64,000 nucleotides of DNA from positions 114,807-178,806 of the forward strand of contig JAWKTK010000022.1 of the NCBI GenBank assembly GCA_041399205.1, in the 5' to 3' direction. Of the stretch, positions 1-8,804 are shown in pieces. A program made the translations under genes and the position numbers. Positions within the stretch are counted from its first letter, which is position 1; every line of letters begins with the position of its first letter. A model generated the notes under the pieces. The model ran no database searches and had not been told where the DNA came from. It saw only the letters and a list, made by a program, of their open reading frames with translations. This DNA comes from JAGQOZ01 sp041399205. GTDB taxonomy: Bacteria; Planctomycetota; Planctomycetia; Pirellulales; Pirellulaceae.

Positions 1-2
1 TG

Positions 3-425
3 AACAATGAACAAATGCTGATGGTGCAATGCGACATTGTCGACGGGCAGCAGATCAACGTCTTTGGACTTACCATCAGTACGTCGGGAAGAATCGAGTT
101 CCTAAATGATCTTTCGCGATCTCCACAATACAGGTCGGAGTTATATCTTGAGAGCAGACGTACACACGCAGCGAGAGACGTGATTAATGGTGAGTCGTTT
201 GTAAACAAGGGCGAACCTGTCCTTCTCACATTTGCCGATTTGGCAAATTCGCTACGAAATGGCACAAATCGAAATTCGCGTCGTTCGTTGCCAACGATAG
301 CACTTCAGCCTCCTTATCGAACGGCCGGCGTGCTGCATCTGTATGATTTTGTGCGGCGGATTCGAGCGAATTCCGGGTATATGGAAAGCAGAGGACTTGT
401 CGAACCCGTGACGCTCGCGCCATGA
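3..425 (+). CDS. Partial hypothetical protein, C-terminal end
   Basis: This reading frame is open from the left edge of the window to a TGA at 423-425. The first ATG is at 15, but the frame has no stop before it, so the gene may begin outside the window. The product (about 136 residues from ATG 15) has no signal peptide, membrane segment or motif that I recognise. It stops 50 bases before a glycosyltransferase on the same strand, which hints at, but does not show, a polysaccharide context. It could be a chance ORF; no homology was assessed. Confidence 0.35.
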   Translation, partial: NNEQMLMVQCDIVDGQQINVFGLTISTSGRIEFLNDLSRSPQYRSELYLESRRTHAARDVINGESFVNKGEPVLLTFADLANSLRNGTNRNSRRSLPTIALQPPYRTAGVLHLYDFVRRIRANSGYMESRGLVEPVTLAP

Positions 426-475
426 TAGCCGGTTTCCCTTCGAATTGAATCCTTGTTCCAAAGACACGGCGCGGC

Positions 476-1684
476 ATGCGAATTCTGATCATTCACCAAA
501 ACTTTGTGGACCATCGCCATCCCGGCGGCACTCGGCATCTGGACGTGGCAACTCGGTTGGTGGCCAAAGGGCATGAAGTCACCGTGGTGGCCAGCACGGT
601 TGACTATCTGACCGGGACTCAGATCAAAGCACCTCGTCAAGAAACCTACAAAGGCGTGGTCATTAAACGAGCGTGGGCGTTGCCGACAGTGCAAAAGAGC
701 ATTGCTTGGCGAGCGATCTCGTATGTCAGCTATTTGCCGGCCGCTTGGTGGACGGCGTTGCGTAGCGGTCCGGCCGATGTGGTGTTTGGTACCACGCCGC
801 CCGTTTTTCAACTGCCGCCAACGTGGCTGATTGCCAAGATGCGTCGAGCTCCTTTTGTGCTGGAGGTCTTGGATCTGTGGCCCGAATTTGCCATTGGCAT
901 GGGCGTGTTGAAGAACCCGGTGTTGATCTGGATTGCTCGGACGGTGGAACAATTCTTTAATCACGCGGCCAAACACTTGGTTGTTAATTCGCCCGCCTAC
1001 AAGGATTACTTGATTGACCATGGTCGCCAAGCGGACGACGTGACAACGATTGTCAACGGAGTCGATCCAGAGATGTTCGAACCAGACGAAGGAGCGAATG
1101 AAATTCGGCGGCGTTTCCAGCTGGACGGAAAATTCGTGGTTACCTATTCCGGCGCGTTGGGCATGGCCAACGACCTAAGCACCATTGTTCGCGCCGCGAA
1201 TTTGGTGCAGGACGATCCGGACATCCACTTCTTGCTGGCCGGCGATGGCAAGGAGCGAACCAAATTGGAAGCGGAAGCCAAAGCCTTGAATCTGACGAAC
1301 ATCACGTTTGGCGGATTCTTTCCCAAAGACCAAATGAAAAACGTATTGGCCGCGTCGGATGCGTGCGTGGCCACGTTGCTGGACATTCCTCAATTCAAAA
1401 CGCCGTTTCCCAACAAGGTCTTTGATTACATGACGGCCGGCAAACCCGTGTTGCTGGGAATCGACGGCGCGATTCGCAAGGTAGTGGACGAGGCCAATGC
1501 CGGCATCTTTGTGCAGCCCAGCAATGAACAATCGTTGGCCGATGCAGTTCGACATTTAAAGGCGAATCCGGACGAAGCCAAGGCGATGGGACAACGAGGT
1601 CAACAGCATATTGTGTCGCACTATCACATGGACCGGCAGGCCGATCGATTCGAAGAAGTCTTCTTGAAAGTGGTGCAGAAGTAA
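476..1684 (+). CDS. Glycosyltransferase family 4 (WcaI-like)
   Basis: A 402-residue GT-B fold glycosyltransferase of the GT4 type, expected to transfer a sugar from a nucleotide-sugar donor to a lipid-linked or oligosaccharide acceptor at the cytoplasmic face of the membrane. The N-terminal domain starts MRILIIHQNF and carries the glycine-rich PGGTRHLD acceptor-side loop. The C-terminal domain begins near residue 218 (KFVVTYSGALGMAND) and includes LLAGDG and the donor-binding region FPNKVFDYMTAGKPVL near residue 310, as in WcaI/colanic-acid-type enzymes. ATG 476 gives a full-length N-terminus. Donor and acceptor cannot be told from sequence. The next gene is on the opposite strand, so this is probably the last gene of its transcript. 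Confidence 0.9.
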   Translation: MRILIIHQNFVDHRHPGGTRHLDVATRLVAKGHEVTVVASTVDYLTGTQIKAPRQETYKGVVIKRAWALPTVQKSIAWRAISYVSYLPAAWWTALRSGPADVVFGTTPPVFQLPPTWLIAKMRRAPFVLEVLDLWPEFAIGMGVLKNPVLIWIARTVEQFFNHAAKHLVVNSPAYKDYLIDHGRQADDVTTIVNGVDPEMFEPDEGANEIRRRFQLDGKFVVTYSGALGMANDLSTIVRAANLVQDDPDIHFLLAGDGKERTKLEAEAKALNLTNITFGGFFPKDQMKNVLAASDACVATLLDIPQFKTPFPNKVFDYMTAGKPVLLGIDGAIRKVVDEANAGIFVQPSNEQSLADAVRHLKANPDEAKAMGQRGQQHIVSHYHMDRQADRFEEVFLKVVQK

Positions 1685-1809
1685 ATCTCGGCGGTAAATC
1701 GTAGACTTCGATTTGCGTTAACCGAATACGGGCCGTCGTCTGCATCACGTTGTTCACGGTTCGACAAGAAATCCCGCAAACCCTACAAGAACATCGGTCC
1801 TTGGTATAG

Positions 1810-2538
1810 TTATTCTGCAGCAAGGTGACGCCAATACATTTCCGGATTGTTCAGTAGATCTCGAGTAATCTGGTAATGGCTTGTCTCTTCCAGCTTCATT
1901 CGTTCCAAGGGGCCAAAGTCGAACGAGATGATCGTTGCGCCGGGGTAGGTCAGAAGAATCGGCGAATGCGTGGCAACAAAGAATTGTGATTGGCCGCTGC
2001 GAACCAGTTTGTGCATAAGAGCTAAAAGCGTAAGTTGCCGTTGCGGAGACAATGCCGATTCTGGTTCGTCCATTAGGAACAAACCGTGTTCGAAGCGATG
2101 GTTCATGATTGCCAAAAATGCCTCACCATGCGACATGTGGTGCAACGACTTGGTGCCATAGCGCAAAGCGCCGACATCGTCAAGGTGCGACGCGAACTGA
2201 GCTTGCGTTTCCGCTCGAAAGAAAAACCGGTCTTTCGGTTGTCGAATGAATGCCATTCGCAACGCATTGGCCAATTCACTTTGTTCTTCGAAGGCAAACT
2301 TCGCGTCCAGTTCGTTCTGGCTGCCTCCGGAAATGGGCAATCGAGCCAGCACGGCCATGGCTTCCAGTAAGGTCGATTTTCCAGACCCATTTTCTCCGAC
2401 GAAAAACGTTACCGGCGAATCAAATTCCAAATGCAAGTCACTCGCAAATGGAAGACAACCGGGAAACGAATCAGGATCCAGCGTCTGCTCATCACGCCGT
2501 GTCACAAACGTCACGAAAGGTACATTCATGATGCTCAT
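1810..2538 (-). CDS. AAA family ATPase (SMC/RecF-like, OLD-type)
   Basis: A 242-residue ATP-binding protein of the ABC-ATPase-like AAA class found alone in many bacteria. Walker A is GENGSGKST at residues 48-56. Walker B is FLMDEPESALSP near residue 155, and a conserved ATHSPILL switch follows near 190. There is no long coiled coil and no attached nuclease domain, so it is a small single-domain version that may act with an unlinked effector. ATG 2538 is used; another ATG lies three codons inside. It is convergent with the GT4 gene and isolated from the exporter gene by about 430 bases. Function beyond ATP binding is not evident. Confidence 0.8.
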   Translation of the reverse strand: MSIMNVPFVTFVTRRDEQTLDPDSFPGCLPFASDLHLEFDSPVTFFVGENGSGKSTLLEAMAVLARLPISGGSQNELDAKFAFEEQSELANALRMAFIRQPKDRFFFRAETQAQFASHLDDVGALRYGTKSLHHMSHGEAFLAIMNHRFEHGLFLMDEPESALSPQRQLTLLALMHKLVRSGQSQFFVATHSPILLTYPGATIISFDFGPLERMKLEETSHYQITRDLLNNPEMYWRHLAAE

Positions 2539-2965
2539 TCGATCCGCAGGAACCAGTGAAAATGTTTAACCGCGCTCGATTTGCCGACGGCGATTACGTG
2601 GTTCGGAATTCCCAAGCCTAACCCCTTTCTCGGGAGGTTACAAAGCTGCAACCTGAATTGTGCAACCAATTTCTTGTTCATAAACTCGACGCACATTCAC
2701 AAGAACGACAAGCTGCTTGCACTTCAATCTTTCCTAGTCGAATTATCTTAACAGTAAAACGCCATAATTCAGGGCGTGGCAGGCCGGAAGCGATGCTGAC
2801 CATAGACGTGTCACAATAACTTCACTATCCTAGCGTGTTGGCAAAATTCGCTGTAAATGGTTATGGCGTAGCGGATTTGCAGCGAGCTTGGAAGATGTCG
2901 CTTCCCAGCGTTCGCAGGCCCTGATTTACATCAACACTTGTCGCGACATTCAACTGCGGTATCGC
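2539..2965. other. Intergenic region between divergent genes
   Basis: About 430 bases between the divergent ATPase and MMPL exporter genes. It is richer in A+T than the flanking genes and presumably holds both promoters. I see no convincing gene, repeat or RNA. An in-frame TTG at 2888 could extend the exporter by 26 residues. Confidence 0.4.
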
Positions 2966-5900
2966 ATGAAGAACACCTTCTTCGCTCGTAACGCACTTCG
3001 GATCTTGATGATCGTCTTTTTTCTGACGCCTTTCGCCCTGCGCGGAGCTCGTTTGGCAGTACAGGGAATCAAGAACGACGTTAAAGATTGGTTGCCATCA
3101 GACTTTCAAGAAACGGCAGAACTGGATTGGTTCCGCGAGCACTTCCTGGGCGAGCAATTTGTTGCCGTCAGCTGGGAAGGATGCGAAGGAACGGCAGATG
3201 ACGAGATTTTCAAGACTTTCGTCGACAAATTTTTTCCGGAAATTCCGCCGTCGCTGCAGAACAAGCGAGACTACTTTGCGGAATTGATGTCGGATGAAGC
3301 GAATGACACAGAGTTGTCACCGCCAGGACTGCCGGCCGAACTGTATCCTCGCTGGCAAACCAATGTTGTTCGCAGTGACTTCATTTCGCCCGTCACCGGC
3401 CTGTATGCTCGACAACTTCATCCCAGCGACCTGCCGCCGGAAGAAGCATTTATCGGCAATCAGTATGGTTTGTTTCATCCGGAAGACGACCATCATAATT
3501 GGGCCGAGCATGACGAAAAATGGTTGATGGGCTTTGAAGACAAATGGTATTTCATCACGCCCGATGGCAAATTGTACGAATGGTCCGGCGGCAATTCCAT
3601 CTTGCAGCCGATTTTCAGCTTGAAGGACAAGATCCAGAACAAACGCGACATTCCCGGCACGCTGGTCAAGGATTTAGGTCCTGTGGATGGACCGTGGTAT
3701 TATGCCAATCCAGATCGCTTGAACGCGCGTTTGTTCAAAAGCGTGGTCACCGGCCCGGGCATCTTGAGCAATCTGACGGCAGCAGGTGGATCACTGGAAG
3801 GCGACATTGAAACCGCCAAGAAACGCCTATCGGGATATTTGTTTGGACCAAACGGCAAACAGACATGTGTCGTCGTCACGTTAACGGAAGCGGCCAAAGC
3901 CGATTTGCGGCGAACATTAGGCCGAGGCATGTTGGGAAAGCCTCGAGGCGTATTGGTAACCCTGGCCGAAGAGTCCGGAATTCGCGGACCCGCCAAGCCC
4001 TCTTTGGTTCCGCCGTTTATTGACCGCTTCCTACCGGACAAACCCGTTCCCGATCCGCCGGTCATTAAGATGGGCGGACCATCGGTGGATAACGTCGCCA
4101 TTGATGAAGAGGGCCAAATCACGCTCGTTCGCTTGGTCGGACTATCGGTGTTGGTGGGCCTTGGACTTTCGTGGCTTTCGTTCCGCAGTGTCAAGGTCAC
4201 CATCATGGTCTTCTTTGTTGGTGGTCTGAGCGCCGTGACCAGCGTTTCCTTGATCTACTGGAGCCACAGTTCCATTGATGCGGTGATGATGTCCATGCCA
4301 TCGCTGGTCTACGTTTTGGGGCTTTCTGGTGCGGTTCATATTGTCAACTATTATCGCGAAACCGTGGAAGAACAGGGCATGAAGGGAGCCACGGAGCGAG
4401 CGATCAAGCTGGGCTGGAAACCGTGTACCTTGGCCGCGTTTACCACGGCGCTGGGACTGATTTCTTTGTACAGCAGCGAAATCTATCCCATCAAACGCTT
4501 TGGACTCTTTTCCGCGCTAGGCGTCATGGCCACGTTGGTCTTGTTGTTCACCTACCTACCCGCCGCGATGCAGCTCTGGCCGCCGACTCGATTTAAACGA
4601 GGCGACGCGACTTCCAAGACCAAGGTCGAACAGTACATTGAACTATTCTGGCTGCACGTGGGCGAATTCATCACATCCAACTATCGAATCGTCGCGGTTT
4701 GCTGCTTGCTGATCATGGGCTTGGTGGGATACGGCATCAACCTGATTCGTACGGACGTCCAGCTACTGAAGATGTTTGACGGTGATTCTAAAATCATCAA
4801 CGACTATCGCTGGCTGGAAGACAACTTGGGACATTTGGTGCCAATGGAGCTAGTGGTTCGAGTGCGTCCGGATGCCATGTTGGCGTCCGCTGATGAACCG
4901 ACCGAAACATCAACAGGCACAGAATCTTCGACCACAGATCCAACTACCACCAACACACCAGTTGGCACTGATCCGTTTGGCTTGAACTTTTTGGAACGGA
5001 TGGAGATTGGTTCGTATGTCCAAGACGCGTTGGACAAGAAATTCGGACCGGATGGACGAGACATCATTGGGCAAGCGATGTTGGCCAACACATTCGCGCC
5101 GGTCTTGCCCGATGCCGGCGGCGGCACTCGCGCGATGACCTATCGCAGCGGTTGGTCCAAATCGTTGGAAAAGAGTCGAACCGAATTGGAATCGTCCGAT
5201 TATCTTCGCACCGATAAGTCGGAAGCGAGCCAAGGTTCCGAGCTTTGGCGAATCAGCTTGCGACTGGGTGCGTTGAACGACATTGATTATGGCACGTTCG
5301 TGAACGACCTAAAAGAAACGGTCGAACCAATCATGTCGGCCTACCAGGTTCGCAGCGATCTGTTGCATAAATTAGCGGAACGGCACGGCGGTTCATTTCG
5401 AGGTCAACGTATTTGGCTGGTGGGCTATCCTGCTCCGCCTGAAGACGGCGGAAATGAATCAACCGATGTGTCAGTGGATTCGGCAGGATTGCAAAACGAA
5501 CAAACTCGACTGTTTGCCCAGACGCTTTTCGAATTATTGCGGAACGCCGGCCTGAATGTGGCTCGGATGGGCCAGCAAGCTCGCCCCATTCAAGAATGGC
5601 AAGAGAAGCTTGGTGTAGCCGATGGCGTAGTCTTAATTTCTGACGTGCAACAGACGGCCGCAGAAGACTTAATCAAACTAAATCCATTGGTCTTGGATTC
5701 ACGGGCTCATCATTTTACACCGGGTAACCAAACGGCCAATCAGCGAGGTGCCGATGTGTCGACGGTGTACACTGGTCTGGTGCCCATTGTCTACAAAGCC
5801 CAGCGAACCTTGTTGCAAAGCTTGATCGAAAGCACCGGCTGGGCGTTTGTCATGATTGCCGTGGTCATGATGTTTTTGTTGCGAAGCATCCGAGCCGGTT

Positions 5901-6418
5901 TGATTTCCATGATTCCCAATGTGTTTCCCGTGATCTGTATTTTTGGAACCATGGGTTGGTCTGGCACTCTGGTGGACATTGGCAGCATGATGACCGCCGG
6001 CGTGGCCATGGGCGTGGCCGTGGACGATACGATTCACTTCTTGACGTGGTTTCGTCGAGGGTTGGACAAAGGCTTGGATCGAATCGAATCAATCAAGCTG
6101 GCTTATCGTCGAGTGGCGATGTCGATGACACAAACTACCGCGATTGGCGGTCTAGGCTTGTCCATTTTTGCCTTCAGCACGTTCACTCCCACTCAGCGGT
6201 TTGGCATGTTGATGCTTTCCCTGTTAGCAGCCGCATTGGTGGGCGATTTGATTTTCTTGCCGGCGCTGTTAGCCAGCCCGTTGGGACGAGTGTTCAAGGG
6301 ATCGGATAAAAAAAACAAACTTGATTCTACCGGCCAGCGTATTGAAGGGCGACACACCGCCGAAGAATCTGTGCCGCGTCCGCATTCGCTACCCACCGGG
6401 TCCGTAAGACGCAATTGA
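2966..6418 (+). CDS. MMPL/RND family transporter
   Basis: A large inner-membrane exporter of the MMPL/RND superfamily (1150 residues from ATG 2966), with the usual duplicated layout. There is one N-terminal membrane helix, a long periplasmic loop, a five-helix block (codons at about 4120-4590), a second N-type helix at about 4685, a second periplasmic loop, and a final helix block (5830-6290). The last block has the family signature GVAVDDTIHFLTWF, whose acidic residues belong to the proton-relay motif. The second loop is unusually long and has a low-complexity Thr/Ser stretch near 4900-4970 and an insert with an RNAGLNVARMG segment near 5550. A TTG at 2888 could start it earlier, but ATG 2966 leads straight into the first helix. 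The substrate is unknown. It overlaps the next gene by one base. Confidence 0.88.
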   Translation: MKNTFFARNALRILMIVFFLTPFALRGARLAVQGIKNDVKDWLPSDFQETAELDWFREHFLGEQFVAVSWEGCEGTADDEIFKTFVDKFFPEIPPSLQNKRDYFAELMSDEANDTELSPPGLPAELYPRWQTNVVRSDFISPVTGLYARQLHPSDLPPEEAFIGNQYGLFHPEDDHHNWAEHDEKWLMGFEDKWYFITPDGKLYEWSGGNSILQPIFSLKDKIQNKRDIPGTLVKDLGPVDGPWYYANPDRLNARLFKSVVTGPGILSNLTAAGGSLEGDIETAKKRLSGYLFGPNGKQTCVVVTLTEAAKADLRRTLGRGMLGKPRGVLVTLAEESGIRGPAKPSLVPPFIDRFLPDKPVPDPPVIKMGGPSVDNVAIDEEGQITLVRLVGLSVLVGLGLSWLSFRSVKVTIMVFFVGGLSAVTSVSLIYWSHSSIDAVMMSMPSLVYVLGLSGAVHIVNYYRETVEEQGMKGATERAIKLGWKPCTLAAFTTALGLISLYSSEIYPIKRFGLFSALGVMATLVLLFTYLPAAMQLWPPTRFKRGDATSKTKVEQYIELFWLHVGEFITSNYRIVAVCCLLIMGLVGYGINLIRTDVQLLKMFDGDSKIINDYRWLEDNLGHLVPMELVVRVRPDAMLASADEPTETSTGTESSTTDPTTTNTPVGTDPFGLNFLERMEIGSYVQDALDKKFGPDGRDIIGQAMLANTFAPVLPDAGGGTRAMTYRSGWSKSLEKSRTELESSDYLRTDKSEASQGSELWRISLRLGALNDIDYGTFVNDLKETVEPIMSAYQVRSDLLHKLAERHGGSFRGQRIWLVGYPAPPEDGGNESTDVSVDSAGLQNEQTRLFAQTLFELLRNAGLNVARMGQQARPIQEWQEKLGVADGVVLISDVQQTAAEDLIKLNPLVLDSRAHHFTPGNQTANQRGADVSTVYTGLVPIVYKAQRTLLQSLIESTGWAFVMIAVVMMFLLRSIRAGLISMIPNVFPVICIFGTMGWSGTLVDIGSMMTAGVAMGVAVDDTIHFLTWFRRGLDKGLDRIESIKLAYRRVAMSMTQTTAIGGLGLSIFAFSTFTPTQRFGMLMLSLLAAALVGDLIFLPALLASPLGRVFKGSDKKNKLDSTGQRIEGRHTAEESVPRPHSLPTGSVRRN

Positions 6419-7548
6419 TGCATAGCGCAGAAGATCTTGACGCCAGAAACATGTTGGTTGCAATCATTCGAAAATTCGATTTCACGTTTGTTTTGGTTGC
6501 AATTTGGGCCTGGTGCGTCACTTCGATCGCCACGGCCGAAGAATGGACATGGCAACCCATTGCTCCGCTGCCGGATGCCGTCGGTGTGGCCGGACCGATC
6601 GTTGGTTCGCACCGCGACACGGTCATTGTCGCAGGCGGAGCGAACTTTCCGTTGCCCGTCTGGCAAACGAAAAAGCAATGGCTGAACCGAATTCATTTAC
6701 TTCGAAAAGTCGGCGACCAGTGGCGGTGGAGCGACGGAGGAACGTTGCCGGCGGTTCGCGCTTACGGTGCGAACGTTTCCACTTCACGCGGCGTGCTGAC
6801 ACTTGGCGGTAGCGACGCCAACCAACTATATGCCGACATCTGGTTGTTGACAGCTCATGAACAGCAAGTCACCACCAACCACATCGGCGAATTGCCGTTT
6901 CCCGCAGCGCACGGAAACGCGGTGATTGCCGATGATTTTCTGTATTGGATGCCCGGTCAACGAGATACCACATTGGAATCCGCGTCCGCCGCACTTTATC
7001 GAACCAGCCTTTCCGATTTCCTGGCCGGAGGAAGCTTGGGCGAATGGGAAGTGCTGCCGAATTGTCCTGGTGGTGCACGAGCGTTCCAGTTGATGGTGGC
7101 GCAACAAAGTGATGAAACCACTGGCGTGTACGTGATCAGTGGACGTCGTCAAGCGGATGAAGAAGTGGTATTTCTGACGGACACGTGGCCGTATCAACCG
7201 CACAGCGGAAAGTGGATTCGCAAAGCGGATGCTCCGGCGTGCCGCATGGCGGGCGTGGCGTTTCCAGTTGCACAACGACACATCTTTGTCACCAGCGGCG
7301 CAGACGGTAGTTTGTTTCACCAGACAGATGAACTGCAAGATCGTCATCCCGGTTTTCCAAAACGAGCGTTCCAGTATGACACTCGGGCAGACCGTTGGTC
7401 GGATGCGGGTGAAACGCCGATGAATCAAGTTACCACCAATGCTGTGCTCTTCGATGATGCGGTGATTGTGCCCAGCGGTGAAGTGCGGCCTCGAGTGCGC
7501 ACGGATCAAGTGTGGCGTATTTCGATTCCTTCCAATTCGTTGAAGTAG
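6418..7548 (+). CDS. NanM-like (cyclically permuted) mutarotase, kelch propeller
   Basis: A predicted secreted kelch-type beta-propeller of about 376 residues, related to N-acetylneuraminate epimerase (NanM) and the cyclically permuted mutarotase family. Visible blade motifs include VAGPIVGSHRD, VIVAGGANFP, GVLTLGGSDANQLYADIW and GVYVISGRRQ. An N-terminal hydrophobic segment ending in SIATAEE reads as a signal peptide, so it should act outside the cytoplasm. The ATG at 6418 overlaps the exporter stop (TGATG), suggesting translational coupling; an ATG at 6451 would give a shorter signal peptide. It is followed at once by an N-acylglucosamine 2-epimerase gene, which supports a role in amino-sugar or sialic-acid handling. 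Some family members are only loosely annotated, so the substrate is inferred. Confidence 0.8.
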   Translation: MHSAEDLDARNMLVAIIRKFDFTFVLVAIWAWCVTSIATAEEWTWQPIAPLPDAVGVAGPIVGSHRDTVIVAGGANFPLPVWQTKKQWLNRIHLLRKVGDQWRWSDGGTLPAVRAYGANVSTSRGVLTLGGSDANQLYADIWLLTAHEQQVTTNHIGELPFPAAHGNAVIADDFLYWMPGQRDTTLESASAALYRTSLSDFLAGGSLGEWEVLPNCPGGARAFQLMVAQQSDETTGVYVISGRRQADEEVVFLTDTWPYQPHSGKWIRKADAPACRMAGVAFPVAQRHIFVTSGADGSLFHQTDELQDRHPGFPKRAFQYDTRADRWSDAGETPMNQVTTNAVLFDDAVIVPSGEVRPRVRTDQVWRISIPSNSLK

Positions 7549-7557
7549 GTGAATCGC

Positions 7558-8790
7558 ATGACGCCGGAACGCCTGTGTGAACTGCGTGACACCTATCGAA
7601 GTGGCCTGTTGCAGGACATCCTACCGTTCTGGCTGCGTCACGCCGTGGATCATGAATTCGGCGGAATCATGACGAGTGTTGATGCCGATGGTTCGAATGT
7701 CGACACGGATAAAGGAATATGGCAGCAAGGTCGTTTTGCGTGGCTGTTGGGCGAATTGATCAACCACGTAGAACCGAACGAAACGTGGCGAACGATTGCG
7801 TTGCAGACATTAGATTTTCTGCGGAAGTATGGCACCGACACCACGGACGGTCGCATGTGGTTCCATGTCGCTCGAGACGGGCGGCCGATTCGCAAGCGAA
7901 GATACGCCTTTTCAGAAAGCTTTGCCGGGATTGCTTGGGGCGAAGCCGCTCGATTTACAGGTGACCCAGCGTTCGCTCGGAATGCTCGTCACTGTTTCCA
8001 ACAGTTTGTGCAACACAATCAGCATCCGCCGGCCGGATTGGCCAAGTTCACGTCGGTGCGTCCGACTCGCGGCATTGGTTTTCCGATGATCACCATTGCC
8101 ACTGCGCAAGAATTGCGTTCGTCCATCGGGATGCTGGACGCCGATGCCTGGATTGACCGTAGCATTCGGATGATTCGTCAGTATTTTGTGAAGCCAGAAT
8201 TGCAATGCGTCATGGAAACCGTGGCGGAAGACGGTTCGATCCTAAATCATTTTGATGGCCGCACGCTGAATCCCGGCCACGCCATTGAAGGAGCGTGGTT
8301 TATACTGGCCGAAGGCAAGTATCGGCAAGACGCGAGCCTGATTGATTTGGGCCTGCAGATGCTGGATTGGATGTGGAAAAAAGGCTGGGACCAAGAACAC
8401 GGCGGGCTGCTGTATTTTGTGTCGGTGGACGGACGTCCCGTGCAAGAATATTGGCACGAAATGAAGTTTTGGTGGCCGCATAATGAACTGATCATCGCCA
8501 CGTTGTTGGCATATCAACTCACTGGCGACGCCAAGTATGCCGAACGCCACGCACTGGCCCATCAATGGGCGTACGACCACTTTCCTGATCCCGATCAGGG
8601 CGAATGGTTTGGTTACTTGCGGCGAGATGGTTCGCGCAGTTCGTCATTGAAGGGCAATCTCTGGAAAGGTCCATTCCATTTGCCTCGCATGCAACTGATC
8701 TGCTGGCAGCTGTGTGACGAAATGTTGTCATCCGCTGACCAAGACTCATCTAACGCTAGAGGCGGGGCACTGCCTCCTAGTAGTGGATGA
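7558..8790 (+). CDS. N-acylglucosamine 2-epimerase family (AGE/RnBP)
   Basis: A 410-residue (alpha/alpha)6-barrel protein of the AGE family, which interconverts N-acetylglucosamine and N-acetylmannosamine or related sugars. Motifs typical of the barrel interior are GRFAWLLGELI, RYAFSESFAGIAWGEA, NPGHAIEGAWFI, GLLYFVSVDGRP, EMKFWWPHNELI and GSRSSSLKGNLWKGPFHLPRM. The paired histidines of NPGHAIE and WWPHNE match the known catalytic region. No signal peptide is seen, so it is cytoplasmic. ATG 7558 is chosen; a GTG at 7549 directly after the upstream stop is an alternative. With the NanM-like mutarotase it forms a plausible amino-sugar utilisation pair. The final codons overlap a diverged copy of a tandem-repeat unit. 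Confidence 0.88.
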   Translation: MTPERLCELRDTYRSGLLQDILPFWLRHAVDHEFGGIMTSVDADGSNVDTDKGIWQQGRFAWLLGELINHVEPNETWRTIALQTLDFLRKYGTDTTDGRMWFHVARDGRPIRKRRYAFSESFAGIAWGEAARFTGDPAFARNARHCFQQFVQHNQHPPAGLAKFTSVRPTRGIGFPMITIATAQELRSSIGMLDADAWIDRSIRMIRQYFVKPELQCVMETVAEDGSILNHFDGRTLNPGHAIEGAWFILAEGKYRQDASLIDLGLQMLDWMWKKGWDQEHGGLLYFVSVDGRPVQEYWHEMKFWWPHNELIIATLLAYQLTGDAKYAERHALAHQWAYDHFPDPDQGEWFGYLRRDGSRSSSLKGNLWKGPFHLPRMQLICWQLCDEMLSSADQDSSNARGGALPPSSG

Positions 8791-8804
8791 GGTTACGAAT
8801 CCCT
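8778..8804 (+). repeat. Diverged single copy of the 31-bp repeat unit
   Basis: The stretch GTAGTGGATGAGGTTACGAA at about 8780 matches the core of the 12-copy tandem repeat at 15675-16049 (GTAGTGGATGAGGTGACGAG in its fourth unit) with two mismatches. It spans the stop codons of two convergent genes and the 2-base gap between them, so it has contributed the last codons of both. Confidence 0.6.

Noticed and set aside
314..1030. 238-codon minus-strand frame
   Set aside because: It lies antisense to the GT4 gene and the end of the first ORF, with His/Gln/Arg-rich sequence typical of a shadow frame.
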